A stretch of 64,000 nt of DNA, from NCBI GenBank assembly GCA_007449985.2, contig VIIQ02000659.1, forward strand, positions 436,501 through 500,500, read 5' to 3'. Below are positions 40,498-52,200 of the stretch, piece by piece (the first letter of the stretch is position 1; the number at the start of each line of letters is the position of its first letter). A program made the position numbers and the translations under genes. A model generated the notes under the pieces. The model was not told where the DNA came from and made no database searches. It worked only from the letters and a program-made list of their open reading frames with translations. This DNA comes from Desmodesmus armatus (Eukaryota; Chlorophyta; Chlorophyceae; Sphaeropleales; Scenedesmaceae).

Positions 40498-43400
40498 GCC
40501 GTCACAGGATGAGGCCGGTCAGCAGCCACAGCAAGGCTCCCCCCAGCAGCAACAGCAGCAGCAGGCGAAGCACCGCACACGCAAGGCCAGACTGCACAGC
40601 GTGCCCTACAGCCAGCAGCCGCAGCAGCAGGAGGGTGCGGCAGCTGCAGCAGCAGCAGCAGTAGCGCCTGCAATGTACACAGCAGTCCGCGCACGTGATG
40701 CAAGCTCTGAAGATGACTGCGGGGGCAGCAGTGACGATGATTGGCAGGCCAGCAAGACGAAAAAGCGCCGGCGTTCAGGCAAGGCCCTGGGAGGCAGAAA
40801 GAGGCAGCAGCACCAGCAGCCAGATGCCGACGCTGCTGCTGCCGCAGCAGCAGGGGACTGGTACACAGGCTGCGCAGTGGACTGCAGTGCATACTATGCA
40901 GCATGTGCTGCGGCAGGGTATGCGACAGGCGAGGGGCAGTACGGGGGTGAGGCTGATATGGCAGCTTACAGCCACATCGTCGCAGCTGCTGCGGCAGCGG
41001 GCGCAGCATGCGACCCTGCTGCCGCTGCTGCTGCTGCAGGCCTGCTGCCGGAAGCAGCAGCAACTGCAGCAGCAGCAGCGGCGGCGGCAGCAGGGCAGGT
41101 ATGGCTAGAAGATGCTGCTGCAGCAGCAGCTGCAGAGGGGCCAGCAGCACTGACACCCCACCTTGACGCCTGCAACCCCCATCAGCAGCAGCAGGCGCAG
41201 CAGCAGCACCAGCAGCAGCAGGGGTGGGTGCAGTTTGCACGCCTGTCGCAGTCGCCGTCTGGGCTAGGTTATGCAGGCGGACGCGAGCCAGGCAGTGCTG
41301 GCAAAAGCAGGGCACGGGAGGGCTGCAAGCTAGCAGGCAGCCCCCTGCGGCGCGCAATCGCCGCCGCTGCTGCTGCTGCAACCAAGCAGAAGGACGGTAA
41401 GGCCAGCAGGAGCGCCGATGCAGCAGCAGCCGGCAGCACCTGGGCTGCAGCAGCAGCATCAGGAGGCCACGCCTCAGAGGCAGTTGGAGTGATGACTAAT
41501 AATGACACGCCAGTCGGTGCGGCCCTGTATGAAGATGATGCAGGGTATGCGGAGGCCCTGCAGGCAGCAGAGGCCTTGGCCAGCTTGGACAACAGCAGGA
41601 GCCGGGACTCCTCCCTCAACGCCTTTGTCAGCCCCAGCAACGCCAGCAGCAGGCGCCGCAAGCGGCGCGGCAGCAGCGTGGGCGCTGCTGCTGCTGTTGA
41701 GGGCGCGCAGCAGCAGCACATGAGGCAGCCGGACTACTCGCAGGTGACTCCGATTGCAGCAGCAGGTGGTGAAGACTCCAGAGGAGATGCTGGAGGGCAG
41801 GGCATGCAGAAGCAGCAGTGGCCGTGGCAGCAGCTGCGGCAGCAGGACGAGGAGGGGGCCATGCACGGCAGGAGCATGCTGCAGCAGCTGCTGCGACTGG
41901 GCAGTGCACAGCAGGAAGGGGACCAAGACCCGCAGGTGCCTGAGGGCAATGGGGGTGCTGCAGCTGGGAGTGTGTCAAACAAGGCCGCACTGGCGCTGGC
42001 CAGCGTGCTGCACACCCATGCTTCTGCTGCCGCTGCTGTTGGCAGCAGTGGCGCTCCGGGTCTGCTGCAGCAAGCGCCACACATCAATGGCACGCGTCAG
42101 CAGGATGGTAGTGGTGCGGCAGCAGAGCAGGGTCAACGGCAACACAAACGCGTCCTACAGCAGCAGCAGCAGGAGGCAGGCGTGACTGCACGGGTCCTTG
42201 CGGAGCCAGGTGACAGCTGGGGCGCAAACCTGTCCCCTCCCCTGCCAGCCCTGTTGCAGCTGCCGCAGCAGGGCTCTGAGTGCAGCCTGCGGGACATGCT
42301 GCAGGAGCGGTATGGCAGCAGCGGCGCCCTCGCTGCAGCTGCTGCAGGCGCGGACTGCACACCCTTGGACAGCGCGTGTGCTGGGGTGGGTGGGGGCGAG
42401 TCGATACAGTCCGGTCCCTCTGCTACTGCGGCTGCTGCAGCGGCGGCAGCGGCTAGTGTGGCTGAGAGGCGGGGTAGGCGATCCTGCCTGGCAGAGGCCC
42501 AGCCCGGCCTGCAGCAGCTGCTGGCGACGCCGGGTGCAGCAGCGGCGGCCCCATTGCTGGCACATGCTGCGGCGGCAGCAGCAGCTGCTGCCGGTACGGG
42601 TGGCAGTCTAGCGGTTGCAGCGGGGTGTGGTATGCAGGGGGACTTTGTCAGCTGCTTTCCGGCGCTCACACCCGGAGGGTGGCATGCTGATGGAAGCGGC
42701 CCTGATGCTGCAGCCAACCGGCGGCAGCAGCAGCAGCAGCAGGAGGTGCTGTTGGAGCAACAGCAGGCGACACCCAACAACATCCTCATATCTTTCGGCT
42801 CTGGGGCTGCCGCCGGTTGGCAGCAGCAGCAGCAGCAGGCCACGCCCAGCAACATATTCATCTCCACGCAGCTTGGGGGTGGGGACGGCGGTGCGTACTC
42901 TGTGCTGCAGCACCTGCACAGCTTGATGGACAGCCAGCAGCGCAGCCGTGGCAGCGGCAATGCACTTGGCACCGGCAGCAGCCCGGATAGCAGCAACCAG
43001 CCGCCGCAGCAGCCGGTAGGGCAGTTGGGTGTGGACTCTGCAGCAGAAGGGCAGCAGCCGCAGGCGCAGCATAGGGGGCAGGCTGCTTCCAAAGGCTCTG
43101 AGCAGGGCTCAGCTGGCAACATCGGCGGGGTGCAGCAGCAACAGCAGGAAGAGTCTCCCACGTCACCGGAGGAGCTCCTGCAGCCTGGGCAGCAGGGTTT
43201 AGGCTGCCTGCTCACTACACCCTACCCGCTGCTGTACCGGACTACGAATGCCTCTCGCATGCAGGCAGGGGAGCAGCAGGAGGCGCGGGGCGTGCAGCTG
43301 CCAGAGCAGCAAGCGCGTGCGTCGGACAGCAAGGGCAGCAATGTCACCGGTGGAGAAACGGCTGCTGCTGCTGAGGGCGGCACAGGGCATGCAGGACAGC

Positions 43401-43687
43401 ATGGCAGTATCAGCGACTGCGGGTACCATTGCGCTGCTGCGGCCATTGAAGATGCAGCGCAGCCGTGCGCTGGGCAGCTGCAGCAAGCGGGGGTGAGTGC
43501 TGCTGCCACAGCAGCGGCCAGCGGTGGTGTGGATGAAGCGGTTGCAGCGGGGCTGCAGCAGTGCATTGGTGGTGCTGCTGGTGCTGGGGTGTGTGATGCA
43601 GGCAAGAACCCAAGCGGCTGCAGCCCCTCCAGCTCTGAGCCAGCCTGGACAGGTACTGCTGGTGTTGACGCAAGGCATCACAGCTGA
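38543..43687 (+). CDS. MYB3R: MYB3R-type (R1R2R3) transcription factor
   Basis: Exons 38543(?)-38680, 38840-38900, 39127-39221, 39524-39627, 39945-40156 and 40434-43687 join in frame. Three complete MYB repeats are present: R1 from [17 protein letters not shown] to [11 protein letters not shown]2 from [20 protein letters not shown] to [13 protein letters not shown], and R3 from [20 protein letters not shown] to [13 protein letters not shown]. Each has three regularly spaced Trp. This architecture is that of plant/animal MYB3R/c-Myb, which in plants controls G2/M genes through MSA elements. The last exon alone encodes about 1,085 residues, dominated by Gln and Ala runs with a Lys/Arg-rich patch (about 40760-40810), probably a disordered regulatory tail. 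The start codon is not resolved: the frame is open back to 38543 without ATG, so an upstream exon is missing from this model. Confidence 0.87.
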
Positions 43688-44199
43688 TATTCGTTCGTAT
43701 TAGCTGCTGCTGAAGGGTACTTTGTTGTTAGTGGCTGCTGTCAAAGGAATGGTTTGTGCACATGTGACTTGTATGGTATGCTCTTGTTCTTGTGTAGAGG
43801 GGCTCACGGTTGCTGTGTGTATGCCGTGACACCAGTAGCAGTGCTGTGCAGGATCCTTCCCACCTGACTCACAACATGCGTTCCAGAGCTGCCCAGCTGA
43901 TGCGGGAAGGTTTGGAGAAGGGCAGCATTTTTCGAACAAAGCTGTCCTGCATTGCCACCTGCCATGGATGCCATGCATAATTGGTAGTCTGGGCAGTCTG
44001 GGTGTATTGCTCAACATCTCGGATAGTATAGTAATTCACTTGACAAACGTTTATGTTGAGAATCGTCGACAGAATGCCACTCCCGGGAGAGAAGTACATG
44101 CCCGCCATCAAGTTGTAATGGCGCGAATAGAACTCGTAGCCAACCGTGAAGCCAATGCATCATCACCCACATCGTAGACAAAGACCACCTCGAAATATA
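43688..44199. other. Short intergenic region
   Basis: 512 bp separate the MYB3R stop and the FkbM-type gene start, both on the plus strand. It must hold a 3' UTR and a promoter. A TGTAA pentamer, the chlorophyte poly(A) signal, occurs at about 44115, which is far from the MYB3R stop. No gene is seen. Confidence 0.4.
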
Positions 44200-47100
44200 A
44201 TGGGGAAGTTTCCAAGCTGGGCAGTGGTTGCTGTCCTGCTGTTGATGGCTTGTTTTTTTGTGCTGCTGGACCTCAGCTGGAATGGTGGCAGTGTTGCTGC
44301 TCCTGATGAGAAAGAGTCTGTAGTTGACGTAATAAGCACGAGAACAGCACAGCTAGATGACCCCGTGGGTTTGAAGGGCCACTGGCTGCAGCAGCAGGGC
44401 TTCGACAGCAACAAGAGCAGCATAGAGGCTGTCAGGCGGCAGCGGCACAGGGACGAAGAACAGAAGCTTGTAGCACAGCTGGCGCAGCCTGGGGTGATTT
44501 GCACAAACACGTGCTTCAAGGTGCGTGGTGCAGCCAGCTGCAGTGTTTGAGTTGGTAAGTCAGCAAGTCTTGTCCCAAGCCACCACAATCTGTGACAATC
44601 TGGCATGGCCATTGGGAGCGCCACAGATGCATCTGACCACTACAAGCTGTTTGAAAGGCATCAGGCTGCTACTTCAGACGACCTGTTGCAACTGTGCCCC
44701 CCCCCCCTGAGCCGAGGTCGCAGGAGCCCCCCCGGGGGGGGGGGGGTGTTTGGCTGGGGCGACCCTGGAGGAAGAGCAATGCACGTCCGCAGTTGCGAGC
44801 GCTCTGTGTGGTGTTGTGTGTTTGCAGGCCAATGATGGTGTGTGTGACGAAGGCCGCAGGGGCAACTTGACAGTGGACGGCGGGACCAACTGGGTGTCCT
44901 GTGACCTGGGGACTGACTGCCAGGTGTGCTGGGCTGGGGCATGGTGTCTCGTGCTGTGCTGTGCTGCGCAGGGCACAAGGACGTGCTGGGATCAAAGGAA
45001 CCCTAAGTGTGCACAGCCTTACGATAGACTCGAGGGCAGGGAGTTGGTTGCAAGCAACGCATTACCCAGCAATCATGATCATGGCGACGCATGCCGTGAC
45101 GGCAGCAGCAGCAGCAGCAGCAGCAGTAGGGGAAGCAGAGGCAGGGGCACCAGCGCTGCCGTTGCATGTGCGATATGTAAGTTTCTGGTTGCACTCGTAG
45201 CTGCTGATGAGCTGTTGTCGCCTTGCTGCTGTCTTGCCCTGCCTACCAACAGGACTGTGGGCCATGGCAGGGGGTGCAATATGGACCAGCTTGGTGAGTT
45301 GATGAGCCAGTGCATTTGCAGCATGGTGTGACAGTGTGTGGGCAACTTGAAGTGGTGCTTGGCAGTGCCAGTGGTGCAGGAATACGCTGCTGCAAACGGT
45401 TGTAGCTGTTTGGCACATACAGTACTAGTGCAGTACAAGCTAGCAGCACAGGCTTCGGAAGTGTACAGCATGAGCACACCCACATGGTGGGCGGGCCAAG
45501 GGGTGATGGGATCTTACTTACCAGTATGGTTGCAGCAAAACCCGCCATTCAGAAGGACAGTCTAAGCCGTGTGAGAACTGCATGGGTGGGTAACCACCAT
45601 AGTGCAGGTGGGGCAGGATACAGTGAGTGAGGTGGCATGAGGCAAAAGGATGCACAGACCACAAGATGGCAGCCCTGCAGTTCACGTTGCAATATGAGAC
45701 ATGCCATAGCGTGTGCACAGTCATAGGTAGCTACTATAGCTGCTATAGCTCCCTTTCCTGCATTTCCTGCTCACATCGCCAGTGAGCCAAAACCAAGTGC
45801 AGTGCCTTCTGTGCTGTAGGAGTGAGGGGGTGGGTCCCATCGCCTACCTCCAGGCCAACAAGATTGAAGTGCGGGTAAAGCAGGTGCCCTTTGCGCCGCA
45901 CTTCATGTTTGCATTCACGGGTGAGAATGGTGTGGACTGACGGCGTGTGTTTTGTAACACCGTGCCAAGGTGTTGCTGTGCATGCCACAACGTCAGCCAG
46001 TAAGCACAATGACAGCAAGCGTCACGACAGCAGCAGCACCAGCAGCAGCAGGAGCAGCAGTAGGTCACTGCAGACGTGGCATGGCAGCAAAGGCAGCAGT
46101 GGCAGCAGTGACTGCAGCAGCGGCTGCGGTGGCGCAGAGCTCAGTTGGCGCATGCATCTATAACCACTGCCATTGGCAGTGTCGACGCTCTACAGCCTGC
46201 CCCCACTTGCAGCTGGGTGCCCCCACCAGTGGTGTCACAGTGTGGGCCTGGAGCAATCGGCCGAGTGTTGAGACATCACGTTGATGCAGCCTACACATGA
46301 TGTGCCCTGCTGGGCTGTGCTGTGCTGTGCTGCGCTGTGCCCTGCTGTGCTGTGCTGTGCTGCGCTGCCCAGACCCCACCATCGACACAGACCAAAGTGG
46401 GCACATGAATCTGCACGGTGTGGTGGAGCCAGGCATCTCACAGGTGGGTGGTAACCTGTGGGGCGGGGGGGGGGGTGTGTGAGACCACTGTGTGTGGGGG
46501 GGTGTGGAGGGGGAGGGGGAGACCCTGTGTTGTGTGTGTGTGTGGGTGGGGGGGGGGGGGTGAGAACACTGGGGGGGGGGGGGGGTGAGACCACTAAGCA
46601 GTACATGAGCCGCATGGGTCCACCCGAGCGACTGCAGATTTGACCGCACAAACAAGCAAGGGCTTTGAGCTGTCTGCCAGCTGAAGGTGTGTGTATGTTG
46701 GTGCATGAGTACGGGTGGCAACCTTTGGGGTGTTCAGATGCAGCCTTGCTGTTGTTTGTGAACGCACACTGGCGTGGTTGAGTCCATCAGCGCTATAGGC
46801 TTGATGTATTTCTCAATTGCTGCCACAACAGCGCATGGCGTGTGTCAATGCATGCACGTGAGTAAGCCGAGGTGCCTGATTCGTATCCACCGACCTAGTA
46901 ATGTGGTCAACCTTGCACAACCTCTTTGGCGTGTGGTTGCGGCATCTGAAAATACTGAGTGTGTGTGTGGCGGCTGCAGGTGTTCTACAAGGTGCTCAGC
47001 AGGCGCTGCAAACGTGATGCACCTGGCAGTCGAGGCTTTGTGGTTGATGTGGGTGGAAATTACGGGTGAGTCAATGCAGCTATCCAGCCGGGTTTGTGTG

Positions 47101-48478
47101 CACTGCATGGCAAATGACCCTGAGGGCTGCAGGGCTTGGAGGGGTGCAGACACGAGAGCAATCGGAGCGGGCAAGAGTGGTTGCTTTGCATCCAAAAGTA
47201 GCATGCAGCTGGGTGTGTGCACTACGGGTGAGCCTCACCCATGCATGCATTGGCGATGCAACTATCAGCTCAACATGTGTGCACTGCATGGTGATTGATT
47301 CTCCGGGCTGCAGGACTTGGGGAGTACCTATACGGTTGTACAGTCATGAGCTGTATGCGTCACTACCCGTTCCACTCACGTGCTGTGCTGCGCTTGCTCA
47401 TGCTGCAGGTGGTTCTCTCTGCTGTCAGCTTCATTGGGCTGCAGGTGGGGCATAGGCCTGGGTGACCTTAGGGTGACAACGTGCATGCCTCCAGATGTTG
47501 CAGCGACTGCTGCACCCTGTACAGTTGACATGTTCAAGCAAACAAACTGACTTTGCACTGCTGAAAACGTGTGCGTCAGCGCTGGCTTGTTTGCACCCTC
47601 ACATCAACTCACCTCGGGGGCAAGCCAGCCTGAAATGTCGGTTGAAACCAAGCCCATGCCACTTGATGACACGGGTTACTGGGCTGCCGATTGGCGTACA
47701 TTTGACATTGGCAACTCACAAACAGCACCTTGACAACAGTGTGCTGTGCCATGCCGTGTCATGCTGTGCTGTGCTGTGCTGGTTCGTGCAGTGTGCTGTC
47801 CATTGAGCCTGTTCCTGTGTTCAGGGCGTTCATGGAGTACTCGACAGCGCGCAACCACCTCACCTCACTCATTGAGCTGCTGCCTGCGGTGGTGGCACTG
47901 GACACAACCAGGACCTACACAGTCAATGCACCACTCATTGCAGGTGGGTGGGTGGTGTGTGGGGGGGGGGGGGGGGGGAGGGGGAGGGGGGGGGGCTGGC
48001 GAGTCACTGCACCACTCAATGCAGGCGCGTGTGGGTGAGGGTGTGTGTGTGTGTGTGTGGGGGGGTGATGGCGAGTCACTGCGCCACTCATTATCGATGT
48101 GTGTGTGGGGGGGGGGGGATTAATGCACCACTCATTGCAGGTGTGTGTGTGTGTGGGGGGGGGGGGGGGGTGTTATTCACTGCACCATTCACTGCAGGGA
48201 CGGGGGTAGGAAGCCAGGGGGGTCAGCTGACAATTACAAGCCCCCAACACAACACTGCAGCAAACACCCACTTCACCCTGCACACGTGTTCGAGTGAACA
48301 AGTAGTTGCGCAGCCGACACACCACTCACTGCAGGTGCAGAAAGGGAAAGGAAAGGGAGGCATGGCCATGCCCCCATGGGGGGGGGGACACAATGTACCA
48401 GGTGACAACACTGCGCATCCAACTACACAGCCTCAGGCTCTTCCGTCCCGCCCCAACCTTGAAAAGCCTCCCGTGTCC

Positions 48479-48513
<35 letters not shown>

Positions 48514-49088
48514 GGTCGGCTGCAGGTGCTCAGTGGGGTGCATCAGGCATCGATGTGCCGCTACACCCAGGCTCCATGCAGGTGAGCTGACTCATGGACT
48601 CTCCTCCTCCCCTCATACATCTGTTGCGGTTGTGGGTACTGCATAGTACTACATCATGTGGTACCATGTTAGTATGTGGGTGGGGAGGCTGAATGTGCCG
48701 CTACAACCGGGCTCCATGCAGGTGAGCTGTTGAAGCAGTTGTCTTCATAGGTTATGGCAGCATGGTGTGCGAGCGTGCAGGGTATGCAGAGGTGTATGCG
48801 TGTCTGTATGTGTGTGTGCTGCTGGAAGGGGTGGGGGCACATGAGATCTAGTAAAAGAGGTTTTGTACAGGATTTTGGTCAGAGCAGTGCACCTGTTCTT
48901 GCCTCTGTAACACTAGGCCAACGCACAAAAACAACAGTGCGTGGAAATCCCTGCAGCTTGTCGGCTCATGCCCTACACCTGCTCTCTGCCTGTACACTCA
49001 TGTGTGCAGGTTCCTGCTCGTGCGGTGCACCTTGACGGCCTGGCCTACCCAAAACCCATCAGCCTGAGAGCACTCAGGGACTTCTTCT

Positions 49089-49130
<42 letters not shown>

Positions 49131-49262
49131 GTGGTGCTACTGGCAGCCGCAGCTTGTTGAGTTCAATCAGCATCAGCAGCAGCAGTAGCAGCAGTGACGC
49201 AGATGCAGATGCAGCAGCAGAAAGTGATGCTGCCGCTGCTCTTGCTGCGGAGGCGGCTGCCG

Positions 49263-49294
<32 letters not shown>

Positions 49295-52200
49295 ACCGCT
49301 GCTGCTGCCAGCAAAGCCAAGGCAGCAGCTTCTACAAGCAGCAGCAGCAGCAGCAGCAGTAGAAAGCAGCCACCGCTCGTCAGTCGGCTGCTGCCATCGC
49401 GCCTGGCTGAGGGTATCGACATTCTCAAGGTATCTACTAGCGGCTGCACAATTTCACATACTCAGCATCAACGTTTCATTCATCATGTGTGGCATCGTTT
49501 GTATACCGCATGTGTGAAACCAAGAAATCAATGGTGCCTTGGCCAGCAGCCCAAACGCGTCTGAAAGTCTGCACTCCACCAGGGCCCTGCCTTGTCTGCC
49601 GCAAGCCAGGTAGCTTGGAGCGTCCTTACACTTGCGTCTGCAAGTCATACCCCCATCGTCAACAAACATCCGCACCTGGTTGCCGTGCTGTGCTGTGCCG
49701 TGCCGTGCTGTGCTGTGCTGTGGCGTGCCGTAGGTGGATGTTGAGGGTCGGGAGCCTGATGTGTTTGCCACAGCGCGCAAGCTGCTGGCCAGTGGTCAGG
49801 TTCAGAACATCATCATGGAGTACAGCCCGGGGTACTACTACCAGGTCAATGACAGACTGTGAGTGGGTCAATCGGGGGGGGGGGGGCGGGGGAAGAGGGG
49901 GGAGGGGGGGGGGGGGGGGGGAGAGGGGGGAGGGGGGGGGGGGGAGAGGGGGGAGGGAAGGGGGGAGTACAGTCCGGGGTACTACTACCAGGTCAATGAC
50001 ACACTGTGAGTGTGCATGCATCGACGGCGCAATGCAGGACACCAGTGTCTGCAGTACTGCTGATTCACAGTGTGTTGCTGAGTCATAGCCTTAGCACGGT
50101 GGCTGGCACATCTACACATACGCAGTATCAACACCACTCCCCTGACCCCTCTACTGCTGCTGCTACCGCTCTGCCTTGCTGTCTCGTCATGGCATGTGTG
50201 TCCTGCAGTGCTGAGATGCAGCTGCTGCCGTCGCTGCTGATGGAGTTCCTGCGGCACAACTACAGCATGGTGCACATACCCTGGGGCATCGCCCACAACT
50301 CATACGAAATGAAGGTGTGTGCCACATGGCATGCGAGGTTATGTGCGCAAATATGTGTGCATGTGCCACATGGAGCCACAAAGTGTGTGCCCGTGCCCTT
50401 GGAGACTTGTGGCATGGGATGCATTGGGTTTTCAGATGTTGACCTTCAGCCATTGACCAGTCATTTCTGGACATCTACGCGCAGCGCTGCTTGAGCACAT
50501 CGCATGCCACCGCCCCTTCCTTCCCCCTCACATGCCCTCAGCATTACATGCTGCACTGCACTACTAGTGTGACAGTGTGGCACACTGTAGCATAAAATAA
50601 CATAACACAACATAACATAGAACGTCTAACGCCCAGCTGGCGTCAGTGCGGCATCGACCTCTGCTGGGGGGGGGGGGGGGGGGGGAGGGGGGGGGGAGGG
50701 GGGGGGGGGGCTTGCCAGCTGAGGGATCTGCGTGTGCTCTGTGCAAAAATCTCAGCGGCCGTCATGGCAAGCGTTGTATGCCCCTCAACCAGTTTCCAGC
50801 GTCGCAGCAATTTTGCACAGACAAATGGCTCAGAGCAGCAGCACGGATGCACTGCTTGCTGCTGCATGGGCACTGTGTTCTGCAGACCAGCTGAAGGACG
50901 TGGGGCATGCTGTGCAATGTGTAATGGTGTACAAGCTGTGTTTGGCTCTGTATCCAGCCGCTGGGTTCCGCCCTCCTAGGAGGGGAATGGCCTTGGTCGC
51001 AATCGTCATAGGGCCTTGTGCAGATCATGATAGATCCCGTGCAGATGATCGCATGGAGTAACGTAAATTTATTTTTACGATAAGAAGCGGTGGGCAGCTG
51101 CGACCCGGGATGAGTCACGTGGTGGTGACCAGCCGAGTGACAGTCTTCGGATGGACCCTTGAAATCTTTCAAGCGTCTACTACGTGCTACGTGACTATAC
51201 GTCTGGCATTTATCCTGCTGCTGCTGCTGCACTTCGTTGCACACAGTACTGCACCATTGACATGCTTGCCTTTCACTTCAGTCATAGTCAACGAAGGATA
51301 CATTTACTGAAATCACGTACTTTGGACTGACAACCAGGACTAACGTCGCAGAGAAAAACTTCGGTGTACTACCTGAAAAATACTAGCAACCAGCTGCGAT
51401 CTCGCCGAACTAACACCTTCAGCATGAACAACAGCCAATTTCAAGACTTTTGTCAGTAGGGATGCTCAATCGCACTCCCCAGCGACCAGCTTCAACTTCG
51501 TCTGCTCGATCAACGCCGCGTTGCTGTGATAGCGATGTGATTTTGTCTTCTTTGATGATTCAACATAAGCTTGGACCGGGCCTGGTCAGCAACCGGCGAC
51601 TTGTTCCTTCCGTATTGACCTCCCCCACCCCCCCTGCAGGGGGGGTGGTGTTCTGACCGGCTCATCAGCATCTTCCTCTAAAGAGGTCGATGCAATAACA
51701 TAACATTCTGCAATGCACACATGTTTCCTGCTGCTCCTAGGAGGCTGAGTCTGCATGCAACACCTGGGACAAAACCCTCTCAGCAAAGTTTGCCCGCAAT
51801 TTGAACCCCTCAGAGGCTCAGGCACCATTTCTGCCTCACACTACGTACTGAAACCTTCCTTGTTTTGCTCCCCGCAGGCTGCTGGCAACACCTGGGACAC
51901 CCCCTGCCCAGCATGGACTCCATCACTGCACCTCAGCTGGCATATGACTTGTGGACAACAGAGAAGATCAGGTGCGCACTGACATTGCCGGAGTGTGCCC
52001 CTTGCGTTGCTCAGTGCCGACTTGCATCTGCTGTTGTCCATCACCAATGCTATGTGACCCAAGGCCAGGCATATGTCTCACAAGCCTAGGCCTAGGCCTG
52101 GACGCATGTACAACAGCCCGGTAGGCTTTTACTAGCAAGACTGGCATGTATCAGTACCGCACTGGCCATGGGTGACAGACTGCATCTACAGCAGACTGAG

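Noticed and set aside
40389..43215. Long minus-strand frames (up to 360 codons) rich in Leu, Ala and Cys
   Set aside because: They are the antisense of CAG/GCT repeats in the MYB3R last exon, which keep both strands open by composition.
44661..44995. Overlapping minus-strand frames near 44.7-45.0 kb
   Set aside because: They arise from C/G homopolymers in the first FkbM intron and have no protein-like sequence.
47929..48336. CRISPR-like array
   Set aside because: The repeats are irregular, each resembles an exon 3' end, spacers are poly-G/GT simple sequence, and the genome is eukaryotic.
49659..50042. Pro/Ser-rich minus-strand frame
   Set aside because: It is a translation of the poly-G tract on the opposite strand, not a gene.
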